From an uncultured Collinsella sp. (GTDB taxonomy: Bacteria > Actinomycetota > Coriobacteriia > Coriobacteriales > Coriobacteriaceae), in contig CABUVF010000007.1 of assembly GCA_902494945.1 (NCBI GenBank), forward strand, positions 1 to 22,705: DNA of 22,705 nucleotides, read 5' to 3'. The translations under genes were made by a program, and so were the position numbers. Below are positions 14,014 to 22,705 of this stretch, piece by piece. Under the pieces are notes generated by a model. It had not been told where the DNA came from. It worked only from the letters and a program-made list of their open reading frames with translations, and searched no databases. Each line of letters starts with the position of its first letter. Position 1 is the first letter of the stretch.

Positions 14014-14712
14014 TTACAGATCGCGTACTCGATAAACCTTGGTGCTGACGATGCAGCTAAGTGCACATAGCACGAGGGTAAGTGTGGCGATGCCTGCGCA
14101 CAGACAGCCAAGAACAGCAGGGTCGGGATTCGCTCCGGCAAACGACATGAGCCAGTTGCTGATGGGGTTGGAGGAGCTCAACGTGGCGATGGCAAGGCAC
14201 CAGAGCAGGGCAAACAGGCCAACGGATAGGCGCAACGCCTCCATGTGTCCAAAGCGAAAGAACAGCGGCTGTGCCAAAAACACCATCATGAGGGAGATGA
14301 GCATCGATGCTGCCGAGGCTATTGCGATCTCAAAGACGGTCTGTACCGTTGAAGTCACGCCCGCACTGTTGAAGAGCGGAAGAACGATGATGCTCAAAAG
14401 CGCGGCGGCGCACGCCATGACAGTCGAGAAGACAACGATGCACAGGTAGCGGGCACAAATAATGTCTTTGCGCGAGAGGGGCAGCGTTGCCCGATAACGC
14501 TCCCATCCGTTTTGATTGTCGAAGCCGGCCAGCGAGCTCATGACCATGATAGGCGACATGGCGCTGACCGCGCAGGCGCCGGCACTCATGCCAGAGTCAC
14601 CGTCCGATGCGTTGGCGAGGGTCAGTACGACGAAGATGAACAGGCCGACGCCCGCGATGCTCGGGACAAGCGTGCGGACGATGGCGAGCTCAGACATAAA
14701 GGCGCGTTTCAT
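14014..14712 (-). CDS. ABC-2 type transporter permease
   Basis: The 232-residue protein has about six hydrophobic helices and the short-permease style of ABC-2 family proteins: an early membrane helix, then SAMSPIMVMSSLAGFDNQNGWERYRATLPLSRKDIICARYL, which is typical of ABC2_membrane_5 permeases. The start ATG overlaps the stop of the ATPase gene by four bases (ATGA, 14709-14712), so translation is coupled. It is the last gene of the GntR operon and is convergent with the ClC-type gene. The substrate is unknown. YtrA-type operons are often linked to cell-wall antibiotic stress. Confidence 0.88.
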   Translation of the reverse strand: MKRAFMSELAIVRTLVPSIAGVGLFIFVVLTLANASDGDSGMSAGACAVSAMSPIMVMSSLAGFDNQNGWERYRATLPLSRKDIICARYLCIVVFSTVMACAAALLSIIVLPLFNSAGVTSTVQTVFEIAIASAASMLISLMMVFLAQPLFFRFGHMEALRLSVGLFALLWCLAIATLSSSNPISNWLMSFAGANPDPAVLGCLCAGIATLTLVLCALSCIVSTKVYRVRDL

Positions 14713-15590
14713 TTCGAAGCCCCTTTCAGCATGAGGCGAAGATAGTCATCAATGGTTGCCCGGGCGCAGGGAATCTCGGGGAAGGCCTCGAGCACATCGC
14801 GACGGTTGGGCACGAGCACGTCCACGCTATAGGCGTGGTGGGCGGCACGGGCGCCTTCGACGCAAGCCATGAGCTCGGACGCCTGCGCTTGAGTGCAGTG
14901 GGCGACGCCGGCGCGGTCGGTAATGTCTTCGCGCGGCAGGTCAAACACAATCGAGCCGTTATCGATGCAGATGACGCGGTCGGCAGCGCGATTGAGGTCG
15001 GACGTAATATGACTCGAGAGCAGCACGCTGCGCTGGCCGTCGGAAACAAAGGCGAGCAGCTCGTCAAGCAGCTCTTCGCGTGCCATGGGGTCGAGGCCCG
15101 CAGTGGCTTCGTCCAAAACGAGCAGCTTGGCATTGTGGCTGAGCGCGCAGGCGAGCTGCAGCTTCATGCCCATGCCGCGGGAGAGGTCCTTGACCTTCGT
15201 CTTGGGATCGAGGCCAAATCGGTCGATGAATCCGGCGAACGTTTCGCAGCTCCACGTGGGGTATGCCGGACCTACGAGCGCCTCGATCTGGCCCACCTTG
15301 AGCGTGGAGGGGAAGGGGCACGTGTCCAGGACAAGACCGACGCGGGAGCGCAGGTGGTGCTGCGTCTCGTCGGGTGCGTTGGCGTCGCAGCGCTGTCCAA
15401 GCAGATGCACCTCGCCGGCATCGAGCTTTATAAGCCCAAGCGCGGCGCGAATGGTCGTCGTCTTGCCGGCGCCATTTGCGCCCACAAAGCCGACGATCTG
15501 GCCAGGCTCCACGGCAAGCGTGACGTCGCGCAGCGAAAAGCGGTCGCTTACGCGGCGCGATGCACCTTTGATTTCTAGCAACTTTTGCAT
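14709..15590 (-). CDS. ABC transporter ATP-binding protein
   Basis: The 293-residue protein has Walker A GANGAGKTT (37-45), the ABC signature LSRGMGMKLQ (136-145), Walker B LLVLDEATAGLDP (156-168) and an H-loop histidine in LLSSHI. A C-terminal extension of about 80 residues follows the nucleotide-binding domain. It would power the permease encoded just downstream. AAAGG precedes the ATG at 15590; the frame continues far upstream, through the GntR gene in another phase, without a real start. It is 23 bp downstream of the GntR gene, so all three form an operon. Confidence 0.92.
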   Translation of the reverse strand: MQKLLEIKGASRRVSDRFSLRDVTLAVEPGQIVGFVGANGAGKTTTIRAALGLIKLDAGEVHLLGQRCDANAPDETQHHLRSRVGLVLDTCPFPSTLKVGQIEALVGPAYPTWSCETFAGFIDRFGLDPKTKVKDLSRGMGMKLQLACALSHNAKLLVLDEATAGLDPMAREELLDELLAFVSDGQRSVLLSSHITSDLNRAADRVICIDNGSIVFDLPREDITDRAGVAHCTQAQASELMACVEGARAAHHAYSVDVLVPNRRDVLEAFPEIPCARATIDDYLRLMLKGASK

Positions 15591-15613
15591 GGTATAGCCT
15601 TTCTTGCAGATGG

Positions 15614-15994
15614 CTACTGCATGGTTTCGGGGGCTACCAGGTCGAGCATCTCGTGCAGCTTGTCGCGCGTGACGCCCAAGGCTTCGGCTTGGCTCGCCGC
15701 TTTCGCAAGTAGCTCTTCGATATGGCAGAGCTGGTTTTCGTGCAAGAGTTCTTGGTTGCCCTCGGCGACAAAGCAGCCTTTGCCCTGCACGGTGCAGATA
15801 AAGCCGAGCTGCTCCAGATCGGCATAGGCGCGCTTGGTGGTGATGACGCTCACGCCTAAGTCGCTTGCGAGTGCACGGATGCTGGGGAGTTTGGCTCCCG
15901 CAGCGAGCGTGCCCGAAAGGATCTGAGCTTTGACCTGCGAGGATATCTGTTCGTAGATGGGCTTGTCGCTCGAATTGGATAGGATGATGTTCAC
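15614..15994 (-). CDS. GntR-family (YtrA-type) transcriptional regulator
   Basis: This 126-residue protein has the GntR winged helix at about 10-75 (KPIYEQISSQVKAQILSG, then LPSIRALASDLGVSVITTKRAY) and only a short helical C-terminal part, which places it in the YtrA subfamily. It starts with GTG at 15994, preceded by AAGGAG. YtrA members repress their own ABC-transporter operons and release on cell-envelope stress or other signals. A perfect 9-bp inverted repeat of the GTGTATA type lies just upstream (16022-16055). Confidence 0.9.
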   Translation of the reverse strand: MNIILSNSSDKPIYEQISSQVKAQILSGTLAAGAKLPSIRALASDLGVSVITTKRAYADLEQLGFICTVQGKGCFVAEGNQELLHENQLCHIEELLAKAASQAEALGVTRDKLHEMLDLVAPETMQ

Positions 15995-16021
15995 AGCGGC
16001 TCCTTGGCTGTTGGGCTACAC

Positions 16022-16055
16022 GTGTATATAACCGGTAAGTACAGTATATATACAC
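16022..16055. promoter_or_regulatory. Operator-like inverted repeat at the GntR operon promoter
   Basis: GTGTATATA (16022-16030) and TATATACAC (16047-16055) are perfect inverted repeats 16 bp apart. They begin 28 bp upstream of the GntR start codon and contain AT-rich -10-like sequence. The location and symmetry fit autoregulation by the YtrA-type GntR protein. Confidence 0.6.
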
Positions 16056-16120
16056 TATGCACAGTTACGCAAGAGCTAAATGTGGAATAGACCGCCGGCG
16101 CCGCGCTTGCTCCAAAACAA

Positions 16121-16415
16121 TCTCAATCTGTAACACCTAGGTCCGTTTTGGGTTGCTTGCTGTTACAGATTGAGATGTTATTTGCCCGCCTGCCTATTTG
16201 TCTTGATCTGTAACGGTAAGAGTCGATTTGCGCGGCTAGATGTTACAGATCGAGACATTGGTTGCCTGCCTTCCTGTTTATCTCGATTTGTAACAGTTAG
16301 ACCCGATTTGGGCGGCTAGATGTTACAGATTGAGATTGTGCCGGCGGGCCTGCCAGTTTGTCTTGATCTGTAACAGGTAGGGGCTCAAAACCCGTCTTAC
16401 TGTTACAGATTGAGA
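16121..16415 (+). repeat. Four tandem 80-bp units, each a 15-16-bp stem with a 25-nt loop
   Basis: Left arms of the form TCTYRATYTGTAACR begin at 16121, 16201, 16281 and 16361. Right arms of the form TGTTACAGATYGAGA begin at 16161, 16241, 16321 and 16401. The period is exactly 80 bp. Loops and linkers are each 25 nt and are related but diverged. Unit 1 pairs perfectly over 15 bp; in units 2-4 each arm mismatch is G-U compatible when read on the + strand. One more base pair outside the arms changes as A-T (units 1, 3) or G-C (units 2, 4). It fills most of the gene-free stretch 16056-16553; otherwise that stretch shows only a -10-like site. It is not a CRISPR array, because arm orientation alternates. 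Confidence 0.85.
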
Positions 16416-16500
16416 CGATCCTTGAGGCGGCTGCCCGGTGCACGGCGAGCTCGGCTGATGAATTTGTCCTGATAGGTGCCCTATGGCGGGATTTCGCGGC

Positions 16501-16506
16501 TACAAT
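16501..16506 (+). promoter_or_regulatory. Candidate -10 element of prfC
   Basis: TACAAT lies 47 bp ahead of the ATG at 16554 and 85 bp after the hairpin array. No -35 is recognised. Confidence 0.4.
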
Positions 16507-16553
16507 AATACGGTTACAACGACGTAATGCACTCAATGCAAGAAAGGATCCGC

Positions 16554-18167
<1,614 letters not shown>

Positions 18168-18209
18168 CGCACCGGCGCAGTGGCCTTGCGGGGCTGCCGC
18201 GCCGTTTGC

Positions 18210-18238
18210 TTGCCTGATGCCGTGTGAGCGGCTATCAT
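18210..18238 (+). promoter_or_regulatory. Promoter of the queuosine-precursor transporter operon
   Basis: TTGCCT (18210-18215) and TATCAT (18233-18238) are separated by 17 bp, giving a sigma-70-like promoter with a leader of about 80 nt before the ATG at 18324. Confidence 0.5.
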
Positions 18239-18267
18239 ACCCACCGTCGTCTCAAGACCGGGGCGGC

Positions 18268-18317
18268 CGAGCAGTTCGGGTCCGATATCCTGCTCGTTAA
18301 ACCTAAAACCAAAGGAG
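18268..18317 (+). promoter_or_regulatory. Candidate preQ1 riboswitch (class I-like)
   Basis: CGAGCAG (18268-18274) pairs with CTGCTCG (18290-18296) around a 15-nt loop. An A-rich tail (18297-18313) runs into the Shine-Dalgarno AAAGGAG (18311-18317). GGGT in the loop (18278-18281) could pair with ACCT in the tail (18301-18304) or ACC (18308-18310) to form a pseudoknot near the ribosome site. A small stem with an A-rich tail ending in the ribosome site is the layout of preQ1-I riboswitches, and the gene below is a queuosine-precursor transporter. The loop is longer than usual, so this is a candidate. Confidence 0.45.
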
Positions 18318-18323
18318 TACATA

Positions 18324-19046
18324 ATGATCAAGAAGGTCATGGAGGACTACAAGGTCCTGTTGCGGAGCATTCCCGCGGCAACGGTTTCGCTGTTTTTCGT
18401 GAGCGTCATCATGATGAACCTGCTGGCCAACAAAGAGCTGATCAGCCTGCCGTATCTGGCGCTCGACTGTGGCTTTGTGGTGAGCTGGGTTTCGTTTTTG
18501 TGCCAGGACATGATCTGCAAGCGCTTTGGCGCCAAGGCATCCATCAAAATCTCTATCCTCGCGCTGCTGGTCAACCTGGCCGTGAGCCTGTGCTTTTGGG
18601 CATGCTCGCTCACGCCCGGCATGTGGGGTGCCTACTACGACACGGGTATGATCGAGGTCAACGCCGCCCTTAACGCCACCATCGGCGGCACCTGGTACGT
18701 GGTGCTGGGCTCTTCGCTGGCAATGCTCGTTTCTGCCGTGGTTAACTCCACGCTCAACCAGTCGCTCGGCCGCATGCTCAAAAAGAATAACTTTGCGAGC
18801 TTTGCCTTCCGCTCCTATGTGTCTACGGGCATCGGTCAGTTTGTCGACAACCTGGTCTTTGCCATTGTGGTGAGCCACACGTTCTTTGGTTGGACTTGGG
18901 TACAGGTTCTTATGTGCTCGCTGACCGGCGCTGTTGCCGAGCTGCTGTGCGAGGTCTTCCTGAGTCCCGTGGGCTACAAGGTTGTGCGTGGCTGGGAGCG
19001 CGAGAACGTGGGCGCCGAGTACCTCGAGCGACACGCAACCGCCTAA
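18324..19046 (+). CDS. VUT family queuosine precursor transporter (YhhQ-like)
   Basis: The 240-residue integral membrane protein has six or so helices and the VUT/DUF165 signatures (ANKELISLP, LDCGFVVSWVSFLCQDMICKRFGAKAS, GQFVDNLVFAIV). E. coli YhhQ takes up queuosine precursors such as preQ0 and preQ1 for tRNA modification. AAAGGAG precedes the ATG. It is followed after 9 bp by an SDR gene. A possible preQ1 riboswitch lies in its leader. No queuosine biosynthesis genes are in the window. Confidence 0.9.
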   Translation: MIKKVMEDYKVLLRSIPAATVSLFFVSVIMMNLLANKELISLPYLALDCGFVVSWVSFLCQDMICKRFGAKASIKISILALLVNLAVSLCFWACSLTPGMWGAYYDTGMIEVNAALNATIGGTWYVVLGSSLAMLVSAVVNSTLNQSLGRMLKKNNFASFAFRSYVSTGIGQFVDNLVFAIVVSHTFFGWTWVQVLMCSLTGAVAELLCEVFLSPVGYKVVRGWERENVGAEYLERHATA

Positions 19047-19055
19047 GGAGCAAGT

Positions 19056-19736
19056 ATGCGGGTTTTGATCACGGGCGCTTCGGGCGGCATCGGAGCCGCG
19101 TGCGTGCGGCGCTTTTTGGACGAGGGCCACGAGGTCGTGGGCTTTGATCTGCTGCCAGCGGCGATCGAGCACGAGCGCTATCGCCACCTGATAGTCGATG
19201 TCCGCGAGCCGGACTCGTTTCCTGGCGAGCTTGAACCCCAGGTGATCGTGAATGTTGCCGGTACTCAGGATTCGGCCGACGATATTGCCGCCAACCTGTG
19301 CGGCACCATCAACGTGACCGAGCGCTACGCCTTTGTGGGGGAGGGGCTTGCCGCCAAGCCGGCGCCGGCTATTACATCCGTGGTTAATGTGGGGTCGGCG
19401 AGCGGGCATACGGGATCGGAGTTTCCCGCCTATGCCGCCAGCAAGGGCGGCGTTATCGCCTACACCAAAAACCTTGCAAACCGTCTGGCGCCGCAGGCCA
19501 TCGCCAACAGTGTGGACCCGGGCGGCGTCATCACGCCGCTCAACCGTTGCGTGATGGAAGACGAGCGCCTGTGGAACCAGATCATGGAGCTCACGCCGCT
19601 TAAGCGCTGGGCCACTGCCCAAGAGATCGCCGAGTGGATCTACTTTGTGGGCGTGACCAACCGGTTTATGACCGGGCAGAGCCTGCTCATTGACGGCGGC
19701 GAGGCCGGCCGCACGCAGTTTATCTGGCCCGAGTAA
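19056..19736 (+). CDS. Short-chain dehydrogenase/reductase (SDR)
   Basis: The 226-residue Rossmann protein has the cofactor motif TGASGGIG (6-13), NVAG (66-69), catalytic Ser114 in NVGSAS, and Tyr126/Lys130 in YAASK, with the usual C-terminal LLIDGGEAG. It is a classical SDR using NAD(P). The substrate is unknown. AAGGAG precedes the ATG, only 9 bp after the transporter stop, so the two are co-transcribed. It ends at a strong terminator. Confidence 0.93.
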   Translation: MRVLITGASGGIGAACVRRFLDEGHEVVGFDLLPAAIEHERYRHLIVDVREPDSFPGELEPQVIVNVAGTQDSADDIAANLCGTINVTERYAFVGEGLAAKPAPAITSVVNVGSASGHTGSEFPAYAASKGGVIAYTKNLANRLAPQAIANSVDPGGVITPLNRCVMEDERLWNQIMELTPLKRWATAQEIAEWIYFVGVTNRFMTGQSLLIDGGEAGRTQFIWPE

Positions 19737-19788
19737 CAAAACGCGCTCGATGGCAAGGCTGCCGTCGGGCGCATTTTGTTATTTTTGT
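19735..19788. terminator. Bidirectional rho-independent terminator
   Basis: A long stem (19735-19754 paired with 19761-19780, a few mismatches) is flanked by an A-rich and a T-rich side, with ATTTTTGTTT following on the + strand. It separates the convergent SDR (+) and uracil-DNA glycosylase (-) genes and can serve both. Confidence 0.85.
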
Positions 19789-19790
19789 TT

Positions 19791-20516
19791 CTAGCCGAGA
19801 CAGCCCCAGTCGATGGGGCTGCTGCCGTTTTGCTCGAGCAACTCGTTGGCAGTGGAGAAGGGGCGCGACCCCATAAAAGCGGGAAGTTCTGCCGTGGCAC
19901 GGTTTGCCGAAAGCGGCGAGGGGTGCGTAGAGGCCAGGCAGAACTTGCCGATTGCCCTGCCCGCACCGGTCGCAGCGAGCTTGCCTTCGACCATCTGCTG
20001 GGCAAAGCGGCCCCATGCCAAAAAGACGACCGGCTGGGGCAGCTGGCAGCAGCGTTCGATAACGTAGTCGGTGAGCGTGCTCCAGCCCAGCTTGGCGTGC
20101 GAGTTTGCGGCATGCTCGCGCACGGTGAGCGTCGTGTTAAGGAGTAGGACGCCCTGTTGTGCCCAGGGGGTTAGGTCTCCCGTGGTGGGAATGGGGCAGT
20201 CCAGATCGGCTTTGAGTTCCTTATAGATGTTGCGCAGGCTCGGCGGCAGTTTGGTTTGCGTCGCGGGAACCGAGAACGACAGCCCCATCGCCTGGTTGGG
20301 CCCGTGATAAGGGTCTTGACCCAAGATGACAACCTTGACCTGGTCGGCCGGCGTGTAGGCGAGGGCATTGAGGATGTCGTCTTGTGCCGGGTAGATGGTT
20401 TGCTCGGCACGTAAAAGGGCGATGCGCTCGAGCAGCTGGTTCGTCGTGTCACGTACCGGCTGCGGCGCATCGCCCAACCAAGTTGCTATGTTGCGGTCGC
20501 GGGTCGCGGCGTCCAT
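19791..20516 (-). CDS. ung: Uracil-DNA glycosylase, family 1
   Basis: The 241-residue protein has the family-1 motif GQDPYHGPNQA (66-76, with catalytic Asp68) and the second motif STHPSPLSA (196-204, with His198). It removes uracil from DNA to begin base-excision repair. AAAGGAG precedes the ATG. It lies 88 bp downstream of the EamA transporter gene on the same strand and has its own TACAAT element. Its 3' end is at the bidirectional terminator. Confidence 0.96.
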   Translation of the reverse strand: MDAATRDRNIATWLGDAPQPVRDTTNQLLERIALLRAEQTIYPAQDDILNALAYTPADQVKVVILGQDPYHGPNQAMGLSFSVPATQTKLPPSLRNIYKELKADLDCPIPTTGDLTPWAQQGVLLLNTTLTVREHAANSHAKLGWSTLTDYVIERCCQLPQPVVFLAWGRFAQQMVEGKLAATGAGRAIGKFCLASTHPSPLSANRATAELPAFMGSRPFSTANELLEQNGSSPIDWGCLG

Positions 20517-20551
20517 GGGGCTCCTTTACGTCAGATGCTCTGTTTGCATCT

Positions 20552-20557
20552 ATTGTA
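20552..20557 (-). promoter_or_regulatory. Candidate -10 element of ung
   Basis: TACAAT on the minus strand lies 35 bp ahead of the ung start. A small hairpin (20556-20562 with 20572-20578) overlaps it and may end upstream transcription. Confidence 0.4.
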
Positions 20558-20604
20558 AAGGCGCACCGGTTGCCTTTATGCCGCGGCTGTATGAAGAGTG
20601 GGGT

Positions 20605-21507
20605 CTACGAGACGTGCTCGGGCGCTCCTGCCATGCGAGCGTGCCCATGTGCGCGAAGGCGCGGAAGCTCGACGGTTGCCACCATGACGCCGGTGAGAAT
20701 AAGGGCGGCGCCAAAGAAGGCAATGGGGCTCAGGACCTCGCCGACCAGGAAAAACGAGAAGACGGCGGAGCAGACCGGCTCGAGCGAGAAGGCGAAGCCA
20801 GTGGTTTCGGCAGGTACGTGGGGCTGCACGAGCGTCTGGGTGATAAAGCCGTAGGCAGAGCAGATGAGTGCGAGCGCAACGATAACGACGATCTCGCTCG
20901 GCGTGCTGGGAAGTGTGAAGCCGCCAAAGGTAAATGCGGCGATACCCGAGAACAAGCCGCCGAAGCCCAGCTGCCAAACGCCCAGAGCCAGCGGATCGAC
21001 TTCTTCGACAAAGCGCTTGGCGATGATAATGTGACCGGCATAGATAAAGGCCGAGAGCAGCATGATGATCGCGCCGGGATTCAGGCTGGTAAAGTCGGCG
21101 CCCGAGAGCAGCAACATGCCGCAGGTGACGATGGCGGTGCCGATGAGCACCTTGCGCTCGGGGGCGCGACGCAGCAGGGCCGCGTTGGCAAACGGCACGA
21201 TCACGACCGTCAGGCTCTGCAAAAAGCCGGCGGTGGAGGCGGAGGTGAGGCTGGAGCCCAGGCACATGCAGGTGAGCTCGGTAGCCATGATGGCGCCGAT
21301 GATGGCGGCGCGGACCATCAGGTCACGGTTGATGCGCACCGCGTGCTTGTGGAAGAGCAGCAGGCAGGCCGCAAAGGCGATGATGCAGCGCAGCGCGACG
21401 ATGCTCGTGGCGTTCATGCTGTCCATGCCGATTTTCATGAGGGGGTACGAAAAGCCCCATGCGACGGGAACGGAAAATGAGAGCGCGATTGCTTTTTTGC
21501 GATCCAT
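20605..21507 (-). CDS. EamA/DMT-family transporter
   Basis: The 300-residue protein has ten hydrophobic helices in two EamA repeats (start AIALSFSVPVAWGFSYPLMKIG; second repeat PGAIIMLLSAFIYAGHIII). These carry metabolites or drugs out of the cell; the substrate is unknown. AAAGGAG precedes the ATG. It is divergent from a LysR regulator, which is the usual local controller of such exporters, with 158 bp between the starts. Confidence 0.9.
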   Translation of the reverse strand: MDRKKAIALSFSVPVAWGFSYPLMKIGMDSMNATSIVALRCIIAFAACLLLFHKHAVRINRDLMVRAAIIGAIMATELTCMCLGSSLTSASTAGFLQSLTVVIVPFANAALLRRAPERKVLIGTAIVTCGMLLLSGADFTSLNPGAIIMLLSAFIYAGHIIIAKRFVEEVDPLALGVWQLGFGGLFSGIAAFTFGGFTLPSTPSEIVVIVALALICSAYGFITQTLVQPHVPAETTGFAFSLEPVCSAVFSFFLVGEVLSPIAFFGAALILTGVMVATVELPRLRAHGHARMAGAPEHVS

Positions 21508-21587
21508 GGGACTCCTTTTGTTACAGAACGGTTTCGCAAAAAGGATTCTGCTCCCAGATATGGATATAGTAAAACGAATGTATCTTC

Positions 21588-21606
21588 AGTATGATTAAGA
21601 AATACT
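21588..21606. promoter_or_regulatory. Candidate LysR binding site between the EamA and LysR genes
   Basis: AGTAT (21588-21592) and ATACT (21602-21606) form an inverted repeat with nine bases between. It has the dyad shape of LysR boxes and sits in the shared divergent promoter region. Confidence 0.4.
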
Positions 21607-21665
21607 AATGCTGGCAGAAAAAGCGCTGGCAAAACGTTTTACGGCTACATCGACGTGGAGGCACG

Positions 21666-22532
21666 ATGGCATCGCGGTATCAGATTGTTTGTATGGTGGT
21701 CGGTCGCGGCAGCCTGAAGGGTGCAGCCGATGAGCTGGGCTATACGCAAAGCGCGGTGAGCCAGGCCGTTAAGGCGCTCGAGCGCGAGCTGGGCACCACG
21801 ATTATCGAGCGCGGCAAGCAGGGCGTCTCGCTTACGCGTGACGGCAAACAGTATCTGCCGTATCTGCGCCAGATCGTAACGGCCGAGGCTGAGCTTGAGG
21901 GCAAGCGCCAGGAGTTGCTGGGACTCTCCTCGACCGATATTCGTATTGCGACGTTTACCAACGTGAGCCGTACCGTGTTGCCGCGCGTGATTCGCGACTT
22001 TGGGGCCCTGCATCCTGGCGTGCGCTTTACCCTCAAGCAAGGCGATTACACGCGCAACGCCCAGTGGGTGCACGATGGCGTGGTTGACTTTTGCTTTACG
22101 GCGCGTGGATTTACCACAGGGCTCGAGAAGCGCGTGGTCTATCACGACGAGTTGGTGGCGCTGTTGCCGGCCGCCCATCCGCTGACGGCTAAGGAAAAGG
22201 TGACGCTTGCCGACCTGGCGTCCGAACCGTTTGTGCTGCTGGATGAGGGCGAACAGAGCCTGGTGCTCGATGCGTTTGCCACGCACGGGCTGTCGCCGCA
22301 TGTGACGAGTGAGGTCACCGACGACTACACCATTATGGCGATGGTGGAGGAGGGCCTGGGCGTGAGCATGCTCTACCGTCGTACGGTCGAGGGTATGAAG
22401 GCCGGTATCCGCGTGCGTCCCATCGTGCACGCTCCCTCGCGCGATGTGGTGGCAGCTTGGCGCAGCTGGGATACCATGCCTATCGCCACGAGGCACTTTA
22501 TCGACTATATGAGCTCGCATATTGTCAATTAA
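21666..22532 (+). CDS. LysR-family transcriptional regulator
   Basis: The 288-residue protein has an N-terminal LysR helix-turn-helix (RGSLKGAADELGYTQSAVSQ, 14-33, then VKALERELGTTIIERG) and a substrate-binding domain (about 92-288). GGAGG lies close ahead of the ATG at 21666. It is divergent from the EamA transporter and probably controls it in response to that transporter's substrate. The effector is unknown. Confidence 0.92.
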   Translation: MASRYQIVCMVVGRGSLKGAADELGYTQSAVSQAVKALERELGTTIIERGKQGVSLTRDGKQYLPYLRQIVTAEAELEGKRQELLGLSSTDIRIATFTNVSRTVLPRVIRDFGALHPGVRFTLKQGDYTRNAQWVHDGVVDFCFTARGFTTGLEKRVVYHDELVALLPAAHPLTAKEKVTLADLASEPFVLLDEGEQSLVLDAFATHGLSPHVTSEVTDDYTIMAMVEEGLGVSMLYRRTVEGMKAGIRVRPIVHAPSRDVVAAWRSWDTMPIATRHFIDYMSSHIVN

Positions 22533-22559
22533 TGACTGGCATGGCGTTGAGTGCGGTGT

Positions 22560-22705
22560 TTAGCGGGCTGTCGCTTTGGCTTGGGCGGCGCGATAGGTGC
22601 GTGCCGGGTGGCAGAGTAGTACCGCCACGACCATAAAGAACGCCGTGGTGCCCAGGCTGATGGGGTAGACCATCATGATGTTCGCAAAGGTGCGGAAGTG
22701 CGGGA
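22560..22705 (-). CDS. Membrane protein, C-terminal end (partial), possibly MATE-type
   Basis: A minus-strand frame ending at TAA (22560-22562) codes for FRTFANIMMVYPISLGTTAF at about residues 3-22 of the visible part, then a hydrophobic helix and a basic tail (HPARTYRAAQAKATAR). A last transmembrane helix with a short basic cytoplasmic tail fits the end of a multidrug exporter, perhaps MATE family, but the fragment is too short to be sure. It is convergent with the LysR gene. Confidence 0.5.
   Translation of the reverse strand, partial: PHFRTFANIMMVYPISLGTTAFFMVVAVLLCHPARTYRAAQAKATAR

Noticed and set aside
16121..16415. CRISPR array
   Set aside because: The repeated arms alternate in orientation, and loops and linkers are related to each other. 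A CRISPR array would show identical direct repeats with unrelated spacers. No cas gene is nearby.
18303..19739. 478-residue open frame antisense to the transporter and SDR
   Set aside because: It spans two recognised genes on the other strand and resembles typical high-GC shadow coding.

Overview
The window reads as an ordinary chromosomal stretch of a high-GC, anaerobic Gram-positive gut bacterium. The gene content and protein style most resemble Coriobacteriia, and Collinsella or a close relative is my best guess. This is inferred from GC-rich codon use, strong AGGAGG-type ribosome binding sites, oxygen-sensitive radical-SAM and ferredoxin proteins, and the mix of VUT, HxlR, XRE-TipAS and sirtuin/macrodomain families. 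No search was run.

Layout. 1-217: the 3' tail of an IS110-type transposase runs in from the left, followed by a non-coding stretch with a 12-bp hairpin. 218-1829 (-): a Zn-dependent macrodomain gene overlaps a macrodomain-linked sirtuin (SirTM) gene, forming an ADP-ribosylation/reversal pair. 1971-2303 (-): an HxlR regulator, divergent from 2502-4451 (+), a three-gene RiPP-type cluster: a Cys-rich ACGX-repeat peptide, an FMN-barrel/ferredoxin fusion and a radical SAM/SPASM enzyme. 4526-5651 (-): a glutaredoxin and an XRE/zinc-ribbon/TipAS regulator. 5800-7860 (+): TrmO tRNA methyltransferase and a MalY/PatB-type C-S lyase. 7957-11283 (-): a NimA-like flavoprotein and a large BvgS-like hybrid histidine kinase. 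11497-13923 (+): a K+ channel, a LOG-family hydrolase and a ClC-type anion channel. 14014-15994 (-): a GntR/ABC-ATPase/ABC-permease operon of YtrA type. 16056-16553: a long gene-free region with four 80-bp tandem palindromic units. 16554-18167 (+): release factor 3. 18324-19736 (+): a queuosine-precursor transporter with a possible preQ1 riboswitch, then an SDR. 19791-21507 (-): uracil-DNA glycosylase and an EamA transporter. 21666-22532 (+): a LysR regulator. 22560-22705 (-): the C-terminus of a membrane protein.

How genes work together. The peptide, flavin/ferredoxin protein and radical SAM protein form one tightly spaced unit, probably under the divergent HxlR regulator. SirTM (writer) and Zn-macrodomain (eraser) are translationally overlapped, but their usual lipoyl-carrier partners are not visible here. 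The GntR operon has an inverted-repeat operator at its own promoter. Several genes share a TACAAT/GACAAT -10-like hexamer without a recognisable -35.

The best candidates for something not well described are the ACGX peptide-modification cluster and the four-unit 80-bp hairpin array upstream of prfC. The substitutions between arms of that array all keep G-U pairing on one strand. Two long perfect palindromes with a shared core (4476-4519 and 11370-11425) look like dispersed repeats of this genome.
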